DNA of 64,000 nucleotides from Engraulis encrasicolus (lineage: Eukaryota; Chordata; Actinopteri; Clupeiformes; Engraulidae), in assembly GCF_034702125.1 (NCBI RefSeq), contig NC_085866.1, positions 11,475,954-11,539,953 of the forward strand, in the 5' to 3' direction. Shown piece after piece: positions 1-13,816 of this stretch. Positions within the stretch are counted from its first letter, which is position 1, and the number at the start of each line of letters is the position of its first letter. Below the pieces are notes generated by a model that saw nothing but the letters and a program-made list of their open reading frames with translations, ran no database searches and was not told where the DNA came from. Made by a program: the position numbers and the translations under genes.

Positions 1-145
1 TTGATTTTTATGGTGATAGTTTGATGATCTTATGAAATCAATTTCACCATTGTGGAAAAAAAAATATTTGAATAAATAGGCCGGAGGCCTGGGTGATAGC
101 AATAGGCTACTGGTGGATGTGTGATACTACCACCACCATCCACCT

Positions 146-200
146 CTCTCTCTGTTTCTCTGTCTCTGTCTCTCTGTCTCTCTCTCTCTCTCTCTCTCAC
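146..200. repeat. (CT)n microsatellite
   Basis: CT dinucleotide tract with TGTCTC interruptions. The first 790 bases otherwise show no gene; short open frames here are low-complexity C/T-rich sequence. Confidence 0.9.
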
Positions 201-786
201 TGCTATAATCCAAATAAGTGGTGATTTAGTGGAGGTGAGATTCCACGACCTGCAGGCAGCCCAGCCCGCGGTCCAACCCTGCCGTCAGTGTTCACAGTAA
301 CACCACCACCACTATCTCCTGTCCTCTCATCTCATCTCATCTCATCTCATCCTGTCTCATCTCTGGCCACTCCTCGCAGTTATAGACATCCTGGGGCCAT
401 GTGGGGCACAGCACACCACCTCCACCCCTCCACCCCTCCCCTCCCTCAAATAGCCCTCTTATCACATCTCCCAAAGTTTGTGCCATTCTGCTTTTGGTCC
501 TTGCTGCCATGGAGACACTATGGAGTACTGAATTGTCGATTTGGCCATACGCTTTGAGCAGCAACAGAGATGAATTGCTGTAATAACCGCATGTTACATC
601 ATCAGTGAGGCTGCTTCACCAGAGTATTAAGCAACTCTATCACTTCAGCTACTAGTGCGGACGGACTGTGTTTAAGAGGGATGCATTGCTCACGGCCCTT
701 AACTCTACACAGTCCTCCACAGTCCACAGTTCCCAACCAAATACAGTCCTTTAAATGGGAACAACGCACCAGCAAGCAATGGTATA

Positions 787-1179
787 GCCTATACCAGGGC
801 TATTCAATTGGCGGCCCTGGGGCCAGATGCGGCCCTTGGACAGCAAGGTTCTGGCCCCCCACAAGCCCCTTGAAATGGAGAATCGTTTTTTTTTTGTTTT
901 TTTTTGGAATTTAGAGATAAAAGTATGGGTTCTCTATAGAGCTGAAACGGGACACGGGACGTTAAAATGCAGAAAATTACATCTAAGAAATGCAAAACTT
1001 TATGGGGGAGGACCCCCAGACCCCCCACTTTAATGAAGTCTCCCATATTTTTCTCATTGACAGTCAGCAACTATAAAACATAAGTATAGTTCGGCCCCTC
1101 TGGGAGGAATTTGAAAAACTGGCCCTCTTTGTACGAAACCAATTGAGAAAAACTGTAATTGAATACCCCTGGCCTATAC
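787..1179. mobile_element. hAT-type MITE with 8-bp target duplication
   Basis: The element runs 795-1171 and opens with CAGGGCTATTCAATTGGCGG. It closes with an inverted version ending AATTGAATACCCCTG. An exact 8-bp direct repeat, GCCTATAC, flanks it at 787-794 and 1172-1179, which is the hAT target-duplication length. It has no coding capacity. The CAG...CTG ends and the GGCCC-rich subterminal parts match a common teleost non-autonomous hAT design. Confidence 0.85.
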
Positions 1180-1463
1180 ATTAAAGACTGACACATTCAT
1201 TCCAGTTAAATAATGCATCTTTATATCAGTGGCTTGGGTTAATTTTGTGCATTTCCAAAACTCAACAACTTTGCAAGTCTAAGATTCCAATCGTTTGATT
1301 CATTGTATGTATGCGCCTAAACATTGTGTAAGAGTTCAGCATTCCAGGAGGGAAACTCAGGGGAAGAGGAGCGGGGTGCAGCTCCCTTTTTCTTTGCCTT
1401 CCCCTTCTCTCCCCTCCCCCTCCTCTCATCTACCTACAAGCCTATTGTGTTGGCCCAGAGCTA

Positions 1464-1585
<122 letters not shown>

Positions 1586-3095
1586 AAGAGAAAGAGAGAG
1601 CAACAGGAGGGTTGGGTGTAGCCACTCGTGTTAAGACTAGTCGGTGCTTTTGTGGCAGGGTTCGGGGGGGAGGTTTTTTTTTTTGGGGGGGGGGGGGTAG
1701 GGTAGGGGTGGAGATACCTGTGCTGTAAGCTGAGCAGGAGAGTTAGGTAAGTCTATTTATGGGCAGAAAAGGAATAGCCTGGCCCGCCAAAACGGCTGCA
1801 ATATAAATTATGAATGTACCACAGATTGGCTCATGTGGGGCAATCAGGGATTCATCTTATACTATTAAATTGAATAATTACGCCACGTCACTGGGAGAAA
1901 TAACTGTCTTTAACTACCATTAATATGAATGAACACATTGAGAATGGTAATAATTGCCGTGTCTGCACAGAGCATATTAGGCGTAAGTGCCGTTCGAAGT
2001 TGAGTGAAAAGGTGGTGCTGCTGCAACAAGGCTGATGTGAAAATGTGCTTTAAAAAGTCTCATTATTGGGGGAAAAAAGCTGCCGTAACTGTATCAACTT
2101 CAGCAGGGACACTTCTTCAAAAAGACATTGTTGAATTTTCGCACATGTTGTTTAAATGACGATAAAACTGAAGTGCAATGCTATCGACTTTGGGATATTT
2201 TTTTGTACCGCTTACATGAAGTTGGAGTTTTACGAGCGCATCTCTTCCTCTCCTGAGAAGACCATACAGGCCTGCAGGGTGCGGCCCATCTGCATAGCAG
2301 CGAGGGGGAGTGGCCTTGGGTGAAATAGCAGCATCCTATTGGTCCAGGTCAGGCCCTGAAAAGCCACTACCTGGAACAGGTAGATAGATAAAGTGAGACT
2401 AGCATAGGCTCTACACTGTTCTTCAACTTCTTCAACAGATTTGTCAAGCAACAGCCTCAGTGCTCCTGATTGCTCCTCATCTGCTTTTTTGTTGTTGCTG
2501 TGTTTGTTGAAATGTGAAGCTTATTTTGCAACACCGTCTACCGGAAATGCTGAGCTGAGCGATTTGAACTCGAATTTCTGTGAAAATGCCTTTCATTGTT
2601 TGACGGTGTCATGGACCATGGGTGTGGATCTATCAGGACCAAAAAAAGGTGAGTGTGAAAGCACCCTGAAGGTGAGTGTGGTGAGAATAGCTGGGCGTCT
2701 CTAGAACAGCAAATTCTGGCAGAACAGATCAGAACAATCTGTTCAGATCGGAACTTAACTCACAGCACAGCTGTTGGAAAGGGAATAGGGAATACATACT
2801 CACAAAAAAGAAAAAAAGAAAAACTTTATTTTACAGTTTTATGTAGTGATGGTGCGCTGCAAGCTAGATAGTCATCACTGCAAAAGACACATTGGCACAG
2901 CTCAGACAACACTACAATAGATTCTTTTGCATGTCATCACTGAAAAATGTTTAAAGTTACTAGGTAACCGTGAAAAAAACAGGAAAATAGGTGGACATGG
3001 TAAAATGGGTGAAAAAAACAGGGTGGAGCGGGACAATAGTGGTACAGAGGGAGCGAGGGTAGAGGCGCAAAGACGGAAAAGAGACCAAAAAAAAA
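1586..3095. other. Intergenic, no gene recognised
   Basis: Contains a T-run/G-run tract near 1672-1700 and otherwise unique-looking AT-rich DNA. Short open frames on both strands (for example 2230-2451 and 2441-2704) have no recognisable domain or splice context. Confidence 0.5.
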
Positions 3096-3097
3096 GG

Positions 3098-3166
3098 AGT
3101 GTGTATGTGTGTGTGTGTGTGTGTATGTGTGTGTGTGTGTGTGTGTATGTGTGTGTGTGTGTGTGC
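3098..3166. repeat. Interrupted (TG)n microsatellite
   Basis: TG units interrupted by TATG at regular spacing. Confidence 0.93.
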
Positions 3167-3411
3167 TTTCGGGGGTCTGACAGGGCTGGGGGATGTTTGA
3201 GTGTAAAGAGTATTGGGTTTCAGAGCGGTGGCGGGTGGGCAGCAGAACAGAGGCACGTCTCCTTTTGTGCCAGCGACAGAGTCGGAGGAAGAGCCAGGGA
3301 TCGGATGGGCTGCAGCCTGCATGCAGAGCCCAGAGGCGTTAAGTGGAACATGACTGCTCACGTCCCGCGCAGGGAGGGGGGGATGAGGGAGGAGGTGGAG
3401 GGCCAACCCCT

Positions 3412-3609
<198 letters not shown>

Positions 3610-3669
3610 CTAGCTCTATGTGTGTGCCCGTGGTTTACTTGATGCACAAATGATCACAGAGGTTGTTAC

Positions 3670-3826
3670 ACACTGTAAAATTTTGCAACATTAATTTAAC
3701 AATTACACAGTAGAACCAGCACAATGGATGTTAATTTCAACTCTCCAAGTGTTGAATTGACCCTGCAAAATTGACTTGAGTACTTGAGAAAAGGGTAATG
3801 CATATCTCCTGTTTTACTGTGTTCCT
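3670..3826. mobile_element. Short MITE-like element
   Basis: Begins CACACTGTAAAATTTTGC and ends CTGTTTTACTGTGTTCC, giving short imperfect terminal inverted repeats around about 155 bp of AT-rich, non-coding DNA. The family is not assigned, and no clear target duplication was found. Confidence 0.45.
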
Positions 3827-4523
3827 TAACACTAACTCACTGGACTTGTCTGTTCCACAGGTTTCTTACACTGGAACACAAGGCCGCTATGGGTGTGCCC
3901 AACGCCTGTCGGGACTTGTTTGAACCCATGAATTTTCTCCTTCATTCCACCGGAGTCTGTCGATTGTCAAATCAGATTTCAGTGGGGTGAAGTTTAAAAG
4001 GCATGGGACACTCACGTCTGTTGAACCATCATCAACCTGCAAGGGGAAGAGGCCCATCAATCAAACATTTACAAATAAGATATGAATATGTCTTTTCTTA
4101 CTTCACAGGGATTCTGGTCTTCTTATATGTACAATGCTTAATGAAAGGCATATTCACCTTTATTGCCATAAGCAGGAAGGACGTTGACAGCTTTGGCCAG
4201 GCCCAGGACAAAGATGTCTGAAAGGGCCCCCCCAACCCAATGTATTGAGGAACCAATTATGGGCCCCCTCTCTCCCTGGGCCCAGGACAACTGTCCCCTT
4301 TGTCCCTGGTCATAAGGCAGATGAGTTACCTGTTGCAGGTCAAAGGCCATAACCATCAGTGCTTAAATTATTATAAAGAATAAAGTTTTAACGGCAGCAT
4401 TTCTCTCCACCACTAAGTGAGATCAAGTTTGATATATTCCATTATTTATGCTCTTGCAGGAGGAGTCCGTGCTGTTTGTTTATGTAGATGCAGAATACAC
4501 GTTGACAATGTCATCCCAGATCA

Positions 4524-4700
4524 GGGGCCTATACTGTACTACAAAGCTGGTTCAGGATAAGTCAAGGTTAAGTTAAGAGGTAAATCATCTAATAGAAGAG
4601 CTTGGAGTCCTCATTTTCTTAAGAAAAGCTCTTGTATTAGATGATTTACCTCTGAACTTAACCTTAACTTATCCTGAACCAGCTTTGTAGCATGGGCCCC
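4524..4700. mobile_element. Fold-back (snapback) MITE
   Basis: A near-perfect palindrome. The left arm (4524-4605, GGGGCCTATACTGTACTACA onward through TTCAGGATAAG) is repeated in inverse orientation at 4623-4700, ending TAGCATGGGCCCC. The arms are about 75-80 bp and the loop about 20 bp. Transcription from either side would give a long hairpin. Confidence 0.85.
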
Positions 4701-4838
4701 AGTATAGTCCGTGTCGGTGTTGTGCTAAGCAGCGCCAGCATGTTCACCTGTGGCCCAGGTGTCGGCTCCATGCCTGAAATGTGGTGTCCACAAATTCTCA
4801 AGAAGAATTTACCTTTTGCCCTTTGATGTCTCCAAATG

Positions 4839-5010
<172 letters not shown>

Positions 5011-5246
5011 TTCAAAGGTTTTCTCACAATAACTCAGTCACACAAGCAGTCCCCTCATATCCAACCAACTGCCCTCCTTTCAACACCACCTCACTGACCT
5101 CCAATAAATGTAAACCCAAAGTATCATTCACAATTTGTCTTTGAGCACCACAATGTATCTTTTGATGAGACAGACAGGTCTTCCTAATTATATTGATTAC
5201 ACAAGCACATCGGCACAGGAAACCTGGATGTTGAAAGTACAACATC

Positions 5247-5416
5247 GGCCCTGCCGTGGCCAACCGGGAGGGCACTTGCCTGCCATGCGGCTGACCAGGG
5301 TTTGATTCCCGGCCCGGGGTCCTTTGCCGACCCCTCCCCCCGTCTCTCTCCCCCAATTCTCTTCCTGTCCACCTCTCACACTATGTCATATCAAATAAAG
5401 TTGAGAAAGACCAAAA
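5247..5416 (+). mobile_element. tRNA-derived SINE
   Basis: A pol III head with a box B-like GGTTTGATTCC at 5299-5309 is followed by a pyrimidine-rich body carrying TTCCTGTCCACC. The 3' tail is ATAAAGTTGAGAAAGACC. The head-body-tail layout is the same as in the elements at 21517 and 25850, so these probably belong to one family. Confidence 0.8.
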
Positions 5417-5492
5417 CAAATCTATTAAAAAAGAGAGAGCACTACACCACGTCAGTCATCTCACTACTTGATCAGTAACACCAGGAAACCAC

Positions 5493-5762
5493 TAGCCTGG
5501 GAACTCCCATACTGCCTTTAGTTCTACACAATCGTTTCGATCTGAAAGACAGTATGGCGAGGATGACTCATAACGTACAAGATCATGGGATCTGTGTCAT
5601 AATGGCCAAGCATTCCGACCTTAACAGTTTCTCTGCCCAATCAGAGAGCAGGGCAGTGTGTCATAATAGCCAAGTATTCCGGCCCCATACGGAATTTACA
5701 ATAGGTAACTCCCCAGACCTAATCTCACTTGTGATTAGGTCTGGTGTTAACCAGGCAAGGAA
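5493..5762. mobile_element. Possible MITE-like repeat
   Basis: Starts CTAGCCTGGGAACTCCC and ends near GTGTTAACCAGGCAAGG, with CCTGG/CCAGG ends in inverted orientation. It contains two diverged copies of a TGTGTCATAATGGCCAAG-type segment (about 5591 and 5658). It is non-coding. The boundaries are uncertain. Confidence 0.35.
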
Positions 5763-6319
5763 ACCACATCAACTAGTCACTGTTGCCAGCGTTTTGCTAG
5801 TTTGTGTAGTTTAAAATAGCACTGGTGGTTCTCTCAAAACAATGACGCGGCCCCTCAAAGAGGACAACATGTCTTCTGTGACACTCTCTGTGCAAAGGCA
5901 ATATGTATTACAATGTTGGAAAACAAAGCAGTGACACACATAAAATGACAACATCACTTAAGGGACACCATGCGGGCAGCTGACGATTAAAGAAGAATAA
6001 TTTCTTGTCCTTCTTTGTGTGAGAGATAAATAGCTTCCATTCAAGACATTTGCATACCATCCACTTCACTACAACATAAAGTAATTGAAATTTTGATCTA
6101 ATGTCAAGAACAAACCATTCAGGGCGGCAGACCCAAGGGAATGTGCATTGAATATTGAGATAGCTTTTTTAAAGAAGACAGTTTAAGAACAGCGCTTTCA
6201 ACACACACTTTGTTTTTGTTCCATCCAGGGACTAAAAAGAGTGATGCAGAAATAACAAATCAATGACAATGACACAATATGACGCACACACATGACATTG
6301 CATTACATTACAATATGAG

Positions 6320-6508
<189 letters not shown>

Positions 6509-6806
6509 GTACATGTGGACACCAGTAATGTCACTGCATGTAATATGCTAAGCATTTCTGCATGTGTCAAATACAATCATTGTATCCTTCTAGCCCTGCT
6601 ATGCTGTGCTCCTGCTTATGCCCTCTGGTGGGCATTATGCAGTGCACAGTGTTCCAGATTTCTCAGAAACACTCTAGTCTTTATGACATCAGGCTCTTCA
6701 AGGAGTTCATGAGGGAAGCCATTAAGATAGTCATTAAAAATGTTGTAGCATACATTTGTATGTAACTGCTCTTCAAATTGTCTTTGGTGACATCTCGGCT
6801 GTCATC

Positions 6807-9800
6807 ATGCAAGCTGTTGCTTTTCTCCCTCTTGCGCTCATCTTTGCCATCTTCAGCTCTGGGATGTGTGAAGACACAGGTGAGTCTGGAGAGAGAGAGA
6901 GAGACAGAGAGACAGAGAGAGAGAGAGAGAGACAGAGAGACAGAGAGACAGACAGACAGACAGAGAGGGAGGGAGAGGAAATGCCAGCACATCTGGATCC
7001 ACTAGTGATGCTCTTTGCCACTAGACGTTCTTCTTCCCTACTGCACGCACCACGAGTTCCCTTAAGCAAGTCACCATGCTGGGGAATCAACATTAGCAGG
7101 TGATCTAAGGAGTGGTGTTGACAATGATGGTGGGCATGGTGGGTTTGTCACTTCCATCATGCCCACCACTAATTAAATCCTTCCCCACTCCTGAGACAAG
7201 CGCCATCATTCCCGAGACATAACGCATCTGTCCAAGTCCCAGATGTGAGTTATCTCAAATGAGCATAACAGCATCTTAAATCTGCTCTGTACCTCGAACA
7301 CGATGTCTTACCGTGTTTGTTTTTGTTACTGTTTTGACATGCACTGCCTGCACATCAATTTAGACAACAAATTTCAATGAAAAAGCGTCAAGCCTAATTG
7401 CATTCTTTATGACACTTAAATAACTTTGACAGTCTATAAGACACTTTAATTTGCCTGTATAAATTTGAAGATGCTTGTCGAAACAGTGGCTGTATTATAA
7501 TTAGCCTGCTGTGCAGCCAACAGCAGGGATGATACTGAAACACATATGCTTTATATGGAGGCCAAAGGGGCCAGTGTGCGTTTGAAGGGTCTGCAGACAC
7601 CATGGCTGGATTGACCATATGGCATACAGAGCATTTGCCCGGTGGACTGTTGATTTTGGTTTAAATTGCTCCTTGTAAGTCGCTTTGAACAAAGGCGTCT
7701 GCTAATACTAATGTAATGTAAAAATGTTGTCACAGGCTTCATTGTCTCCCTCAATATCTTACCGACTGTTTGTCGCTAAAAATGCCTGGCCTACTGTCAT
7801 TTTTCTTCCCAGTCCTGTCCTGGCTGACACTTGGGCAGAGAGTGTTGGGTATATATACAAGCCAACCATTGCAGCACTGTCTGTCAGCACGCTTCTCGCC
7901 TCCACTCATTGGAAGTGTCAGTGGCAGCTGCGTGGAGCGCTGAGCCAAATGAGTCCCAGGGCTCTTTTGTTATGCGCCAGTGCTACTCATGCAGCCTCTG
8001 ACCAGTTTTTGCCCTTTCCCCTTCTCTTTTCTCTCCTTCCCTCCTCTTTATCTTCCTTTCTTTTCCTACCCCTTCTACTCCTTCTCCTCCCTCGGCCTCC
8101 TCCCACCAACACCCATCCTCCTCTCATCTTCTCTACCACCCTCCTGTCCCACCACTCACTGTTTCCTCTTTTCTCTCCTTCCCTCCTCTTTTCTCTTCCT
8201 TTCATACCCCTTCCTCTAACCCAGCGGTTCCCAAACTTATCCCCCTGCGCACCCCCTTGTACATTTCAGTGTGGTTTGCGCACCCCCTAAGCGAATATTT
8301 TGATGTGTTGATGGCCCCGCAAGTATGATTCACTGCACATTCACTACACATTATGCACAGTTGTTTTGGGGAACCCTCTTTTCCAATAAAAACTCACATA
8401 TCCACCATTGCTCTATTTAGCTCGTGCACCCCCTTATGGCATGCCGCGCACCCCCAGGGGTGCACGCACCACAGTTTGGAAAACCCTGCTCTAACCCTTT
8501 CGTCTTTTCTCTCCTTCCCTCCTCTTTCTCGTCCTTTCCTTTCCTTTCCTACACCTTCCTCTACCCCTCACCCCTACCCCATCCTCTCCCTCTGCCTCCT
8601 CCCACCACCACCATCACCACCCATCCTCCTCTCATCTCCTCGTCTCTCCCATCCTCCTGTCCTGTCCCATGTCCCATGCACCACCCACTGTTTGATGACC
8701 GCACACTGACCGCTGCCCCTCCGTGCCCCCCCTGTCCCGTTGGGTTGGCTGGCTGTGCCGGCCTGGCGGGGCACCACTGCAGTGGCGGAGGACCTGGGAC
8801 AGCACCAGCTGGAGCGTCTGGTGGACCTGCTGACCCTGACGGAGTGCAAGAACCTCCACGCCAGCTTAGCCGGGCCCGAGGAGGACGTCCTGGGGCACAT
8901 CCAGCAGCTCTCCCCCGAGAACAATGACCTCGGCCTGCTGGAACAGCGACGGCGGCGACGGAGGGACGCTAGCGGTACGGTAGGCCTGTCTGTGTGTTGT
9001 TGGCAGGGTTTGCCTTTTTCATATTATATTAACCCCTTTCCTTCTGTCTGTTTCACTCCAAATTGACCCCAAAGTCCATATGCTCACTTAGTGTGCTGCT
9101 TACTCAAGCGATTTCACTCCATAACATATTCCACACTTTTCTTAGAAACTGTGATTTGTTAACTAGACGTACCCAATTTGTCCTTGAGTAGTCCTCTAGT
9201 CAGAAGTTTGTTAAATGCAACAGCACATCTGTCATCCGTTTTGTGTGTCACTGTCTGAAACAGAGTTGGACAACAAACGCACGGAGGTGCTATTACGTCT
9301 TAACATACGTCTAAACATTGACTTCAATCTGATCATAAAGCTAAATTTACCATTCGCAGACTGCCATATACACTGCCCTTCAAAGGCAAAGTGCAGTAAC
9401 TATGTGAACATTGAAACAAAGAAACGCACATTCAAAGTTGTATTATTTGGTTGGATATTGTAGTTAATGCAAATTTGACATAGAACTATGTCTACAAAGG
9501 ACACATTTGGACCGTAAGGTGTTTGTCACAACATATAGGAGGTGTAAGGAAGACCAATTTCAGCCACTTTGCCTTTGTAGGGCAGTACACCCCCCATCTA
9601 CATATCTGTCTAAATTTCTCTCTCTCCCACTCTGTCTATAACATCTATTCACTCTCTCGTCTCCTCCTCTTATCACCCTCTCTCTGTTCGCTCTCTGTTT
9701 TCTCGTCCCTCCCTCATCCCTCTCAGCACACCCGAGCGAGCAGTCAGTCAAACTGTCTCAGTGGCACATGTTGTGTGTGGGCACCCTGCTGGCTGACAGA

Positions 9801-10054
9801 CCACAGACGACGTTGCATTTGACTGGCCCTCTCAAGCAGCTTCGTCAAACACATGTTTCAGCCCCCACCATTCATATGCATTTCTATTCACTTACTTGCA
9901 ATTAATTAAAAAGAGAAATGCATAACAGGGATCAAAAAGGAAGAGTGTGGGGGTTGCAGTTAGTTGATATGGTGATTAAATGTATTAGGAATGAACAGAC
10001 AGTGTGCAGTGTGGTGAAAGGTGAGGACAATACAATTCAGTGGGCGAGGTGATG

Positions 10055-10095
<41 letters not shown>

Positions 10096-10528
10096 TGCGT
10101 GCGTGCATGTGTGTGTGTGTGTGTTTGTGTGCCTGTGTGTGTGTGTGTGCACGCGTGTGCATGTGTGTGTGTTTGCAAGTGTGTGTGTGTGTGTGTGTTT
10201 GCATGTGTGTGCGTGTGTGTAGGTGGGTTGATGATGAGGGCTGGTGAGGGGGCACATTCTGACAGATAGATAGAGAATGAGTCACTCTAAAAAGGTCACA
10301 GGCCTGTATATGAGAAATAGGATTACACGAGGTTTAATTGTGTGTGAGAAACTCGTGTGAACTTGTGCTTGCCCGCGCTGCCTTTGGCAGGCCTGACAGT
10401 CCCCGCCTGTGTAGCAGCATGAGCGTGACTGCTGTCTGAGCTGCCTCACACTGGGTGTGTGTGTGTGTGTGTGTGAGCGCATATGCTTGTGTGTTTGTGT
10501 GTCTATGGATATGAGTGCAAACTCACAA

Positions 10529-10577
<49 letters not shown>

Positions 10578-12342
10578 TGTGTGTGTAAGCGCATGTGCTT
10601 GTGTGTTTGTGTGTCTATGGATATGAGTGCAAACTCACAAATGTGTGTGTGTGTGTGCGTGTGTATGCGTGCGCGCACAGGGAATGTGCTTCTGTTTTTG
10701 TGTTTCTATGGATATGAGTGCAAACTCACGAAGGTATGACTGCGTGTGTGTGTGTGTGTTTGCGTGTGTGTGTGTATTTGCATGTGCGTGCGCGTGCGAG
10801 TGCGCGCATGTGTGTGTGTGTGTGTGTATTTGCATGTGTGCACGCACGTGTGTGTTTTAAAGTTAATGACTAGATAATAATAATAATAATAATAATAATT
10901 GTATTTGTATAGCACTGTTTCATACAAGGCATGTAACTCAAAGTGCTTAACAAATGGAAAAAAAAAAAACATTTTTAGAGATAGATTTAAAAGGAGAGGT
11001 ATAGAGGAGAGGCAGAAAAAGCAGGAAGGCAGAGGAAGAAGAGATAGACAGAGAATGTAGAGTCATAAGGTCAACGTATGATAGGACCAGGATTCTTAGA
11101 TGTGTAAGGTCCATAGTGGCTGGGCCTATCATAAGTCATAGATAGTCACACAGAGATTGGGCGCTCAGGTGCAGCCCCTGGTGGCATCAGGGGTGAAGAA
11201 AAACTCCCTTTCGCTTGATTCATAGTTTGTAAGGGGGAAAAAAAAGCTCAGTGAAGTCTGAGAAAAAAAAGACCCCCTATAGTCAGGAAGAAACCTCAGG
11301 CAGAGACCAGAGGCCACCTAGGGGAGCCCCCTGCCAGGGCTGGTTGCGAGTGGTAAGGGCGCTGCGGCAGCTGGGACACTATGACGCCTTGGCAGCTAGG
11401 AGTTGGCAAGGATGAAGAGGTGGGTCTTCAGCTGCTTCTTAAAGGAGTCGACGGAGGTGGTTGATCGAATCTCGATGGGGAGGGCGTTCCATCTCTTGGG
11501 CGCATAGCAGGCAAACGCGGCGTCGCCGATCTTCTTCTGCGGGGGGTGGGGGGTCCTTAGCAGCTTGGCATCAGTGGACCTGAGAGCTCGAGCAGGGGCA
11601 TAAAAAGAGAGCATGTCTGAGATATAGCTAGGGGCAAGTCCATTTAATGCTTTAAATACTGTGAGCAGAATCTTAAAGTCGATTCTGTAAGAGACAGGTA
11701 ACCAGTGCAGGTCTGCCAAGACAGGAGAGATGTGCTCTCTCATTCTGGTTCTTGTTAGGATTCTTGCCGCAGAATTTTGAATGAGTTGTAATTTGTCAAT
11801 TAATTTTTTTGGGAGACCAGAGAAGAGAGCATTGCAGTAGTCTATCCTACTGGTGACAAAGGCATGAATAAGTTTCTCAGCGTCTTGTTGGGGGGCCAAG
11901 CCGCGCACTTTGTTAACATTTCTAAGATGGAAAAAAGCAGATTTTGTTATCTTGTTGATGTGAGGCTCAAAGCTCAAATCCGAGTCTATGACCACACCTA
12001 GGCTAGTAACCTTATCTTTAATGTGTATGCTTAGGTCACCTAGGCTTGAGTGGAGTTTTGCACGTTTTTCCTTAGGCCCAATGAGCAACACTTCAGTTTT
12101 ATCCTCATTTAATTTTAGGAAGTGTAATTTTAGATGTGTAGATGTGTATTATGTCATTATGGGTGGATGATAGTGTGTATTCTTCTGCGTGTCAGATATT
12201 GAAAGCGTGGCCCAGTGTCGGACTGCCCTGACAGACTGGCTGCAGCTGCATGGAGAACAGACGTATTACGACAGGCTGTCTCACGCGCTACAGCAGATTG
12301 GCAGAGTCGACATCGCAATAGGTCAGGCATGGGCGAACAGCC

Positions 12343-12406
<64 letters not shown>

Positions 12407-12408
12407 TG

Positions 12409-12488
<80 letters not shown>

Positions 12489-13378
12489 CACACACACACA
12501 CACGCACACACACACTTATCATGTATGGTACTTGATGGCACATGAAACTACAAATGAATTTACAAATTAGGAAGACAACAGACAGGAATTACTGGGATGT
12601 GACACAAGAGTGACAAAAACATAGAGTAATATTGAACACAGCATGACACCATAGTATGAAATATAGTGATAGATTTCTGAGAGAAAATGAAGTAGAATCA
12701 AAACCTTTTCAGCACAGAATGCTATAAAATGTTGGTATCAAGAAACTGGTTGAACTTTGCCTTATAACTGACAAAAAGGTGTTATCGAAATCAGATAATT
12801 TCTATGCATTTTTTTTTAATTCACCACCTGTTCATGAAATGACACTTATGAAGACATAATCTGAAAAGCTGAAAAATGATTGCTTACACGATTGGAGTGT
12901 GCGATGACAACTTTTTTGTAGAGAAGTGAACATCATCTTATGTCACATATTCAATTCTATTCCTTAATTTCTTTGAAGCTATGTGGTAAGATTTAGATGC
13001 TCTTCAGTACCTACTGCTGGCTACTATTCAACACTGGTGGCCAGTGCATTTTAGCAGCTGTGAAGAACCATCTTCTGTGATGCCCCTCAAACACACAGGC
13101 TGATTATTAACCATGCTATGAACGTCTGCCTACGCTGATAATCAAACAGACCTTTCAAAGTGACTGCAGAATGGCTGCCTTATGGCTCTCTTCATATAGT
13201 TTGGTGATGTTCTAAAAAGCACAGAATCGCGAGATATCACAGCACTTCTGTCAGAGGGATGAAAACATCATTTGCACTCTGTGAGACATACATAATGAAA
13301 TGAAATGAGGACAGATCTATTTTTTTATGCAATCAAAACTGGTGGGTCCATCTGAGCAATCTACTGTATTTCCCTCCA

Positions 13379-13450
<72 letters not shown>

Positions 13451-13459
13451 GATAGATAG

Positions 13460-13546
<87 letters not shown>

Positions 13547-13756
13547 AAAGAAAAGAAAGGTGCTGTGAAATATACTCCACAATGCGAGTTTCTGGCACAT
13601 GGCGGATGCTGTGCAGGAGCCTCCACACTCGAGTGGCGTCGGATGTGAGAAGGTGTAAATGATCTGACAGCAGGCTCACTGGAGCCAGCACCAGATCCAC
13701 TACCTACCATCTGTTCCTTTCATCATCCAACAGAGAAACGAGGGAGAGGAACGGAC

Positions 13757-13816
<60 letters not shown>

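Noticed and set aside
6756..7103. Open frame continuing from the TMDD1 signal peptide into a GA repeat
   Set aside because: The signal peptide part is real exon 1, but the frame after 6879 is intron. The exon 2 join keeps a domain whereas the read-through is Arg-Glu repeat.
7724..8290. 188-residue plus frame in intron 1
   Set aside because: Ser/Leu/Pro-rich translation of a polypyrimidine repeat that runs into an hAT MITE; no domain.
8740..9066. Reading exon 2 as a single-exon gene up to 9066
   Set aside because: The domain continues only when spliced at 8974; after that point the frame has no recognisable similarity.
10455..10740. CRISPR-like repeat-spacer pattern
   Set aside because: Only three units of about 100 bp with GT tracts between them in a vertebrate genome; it is a minisatellite.
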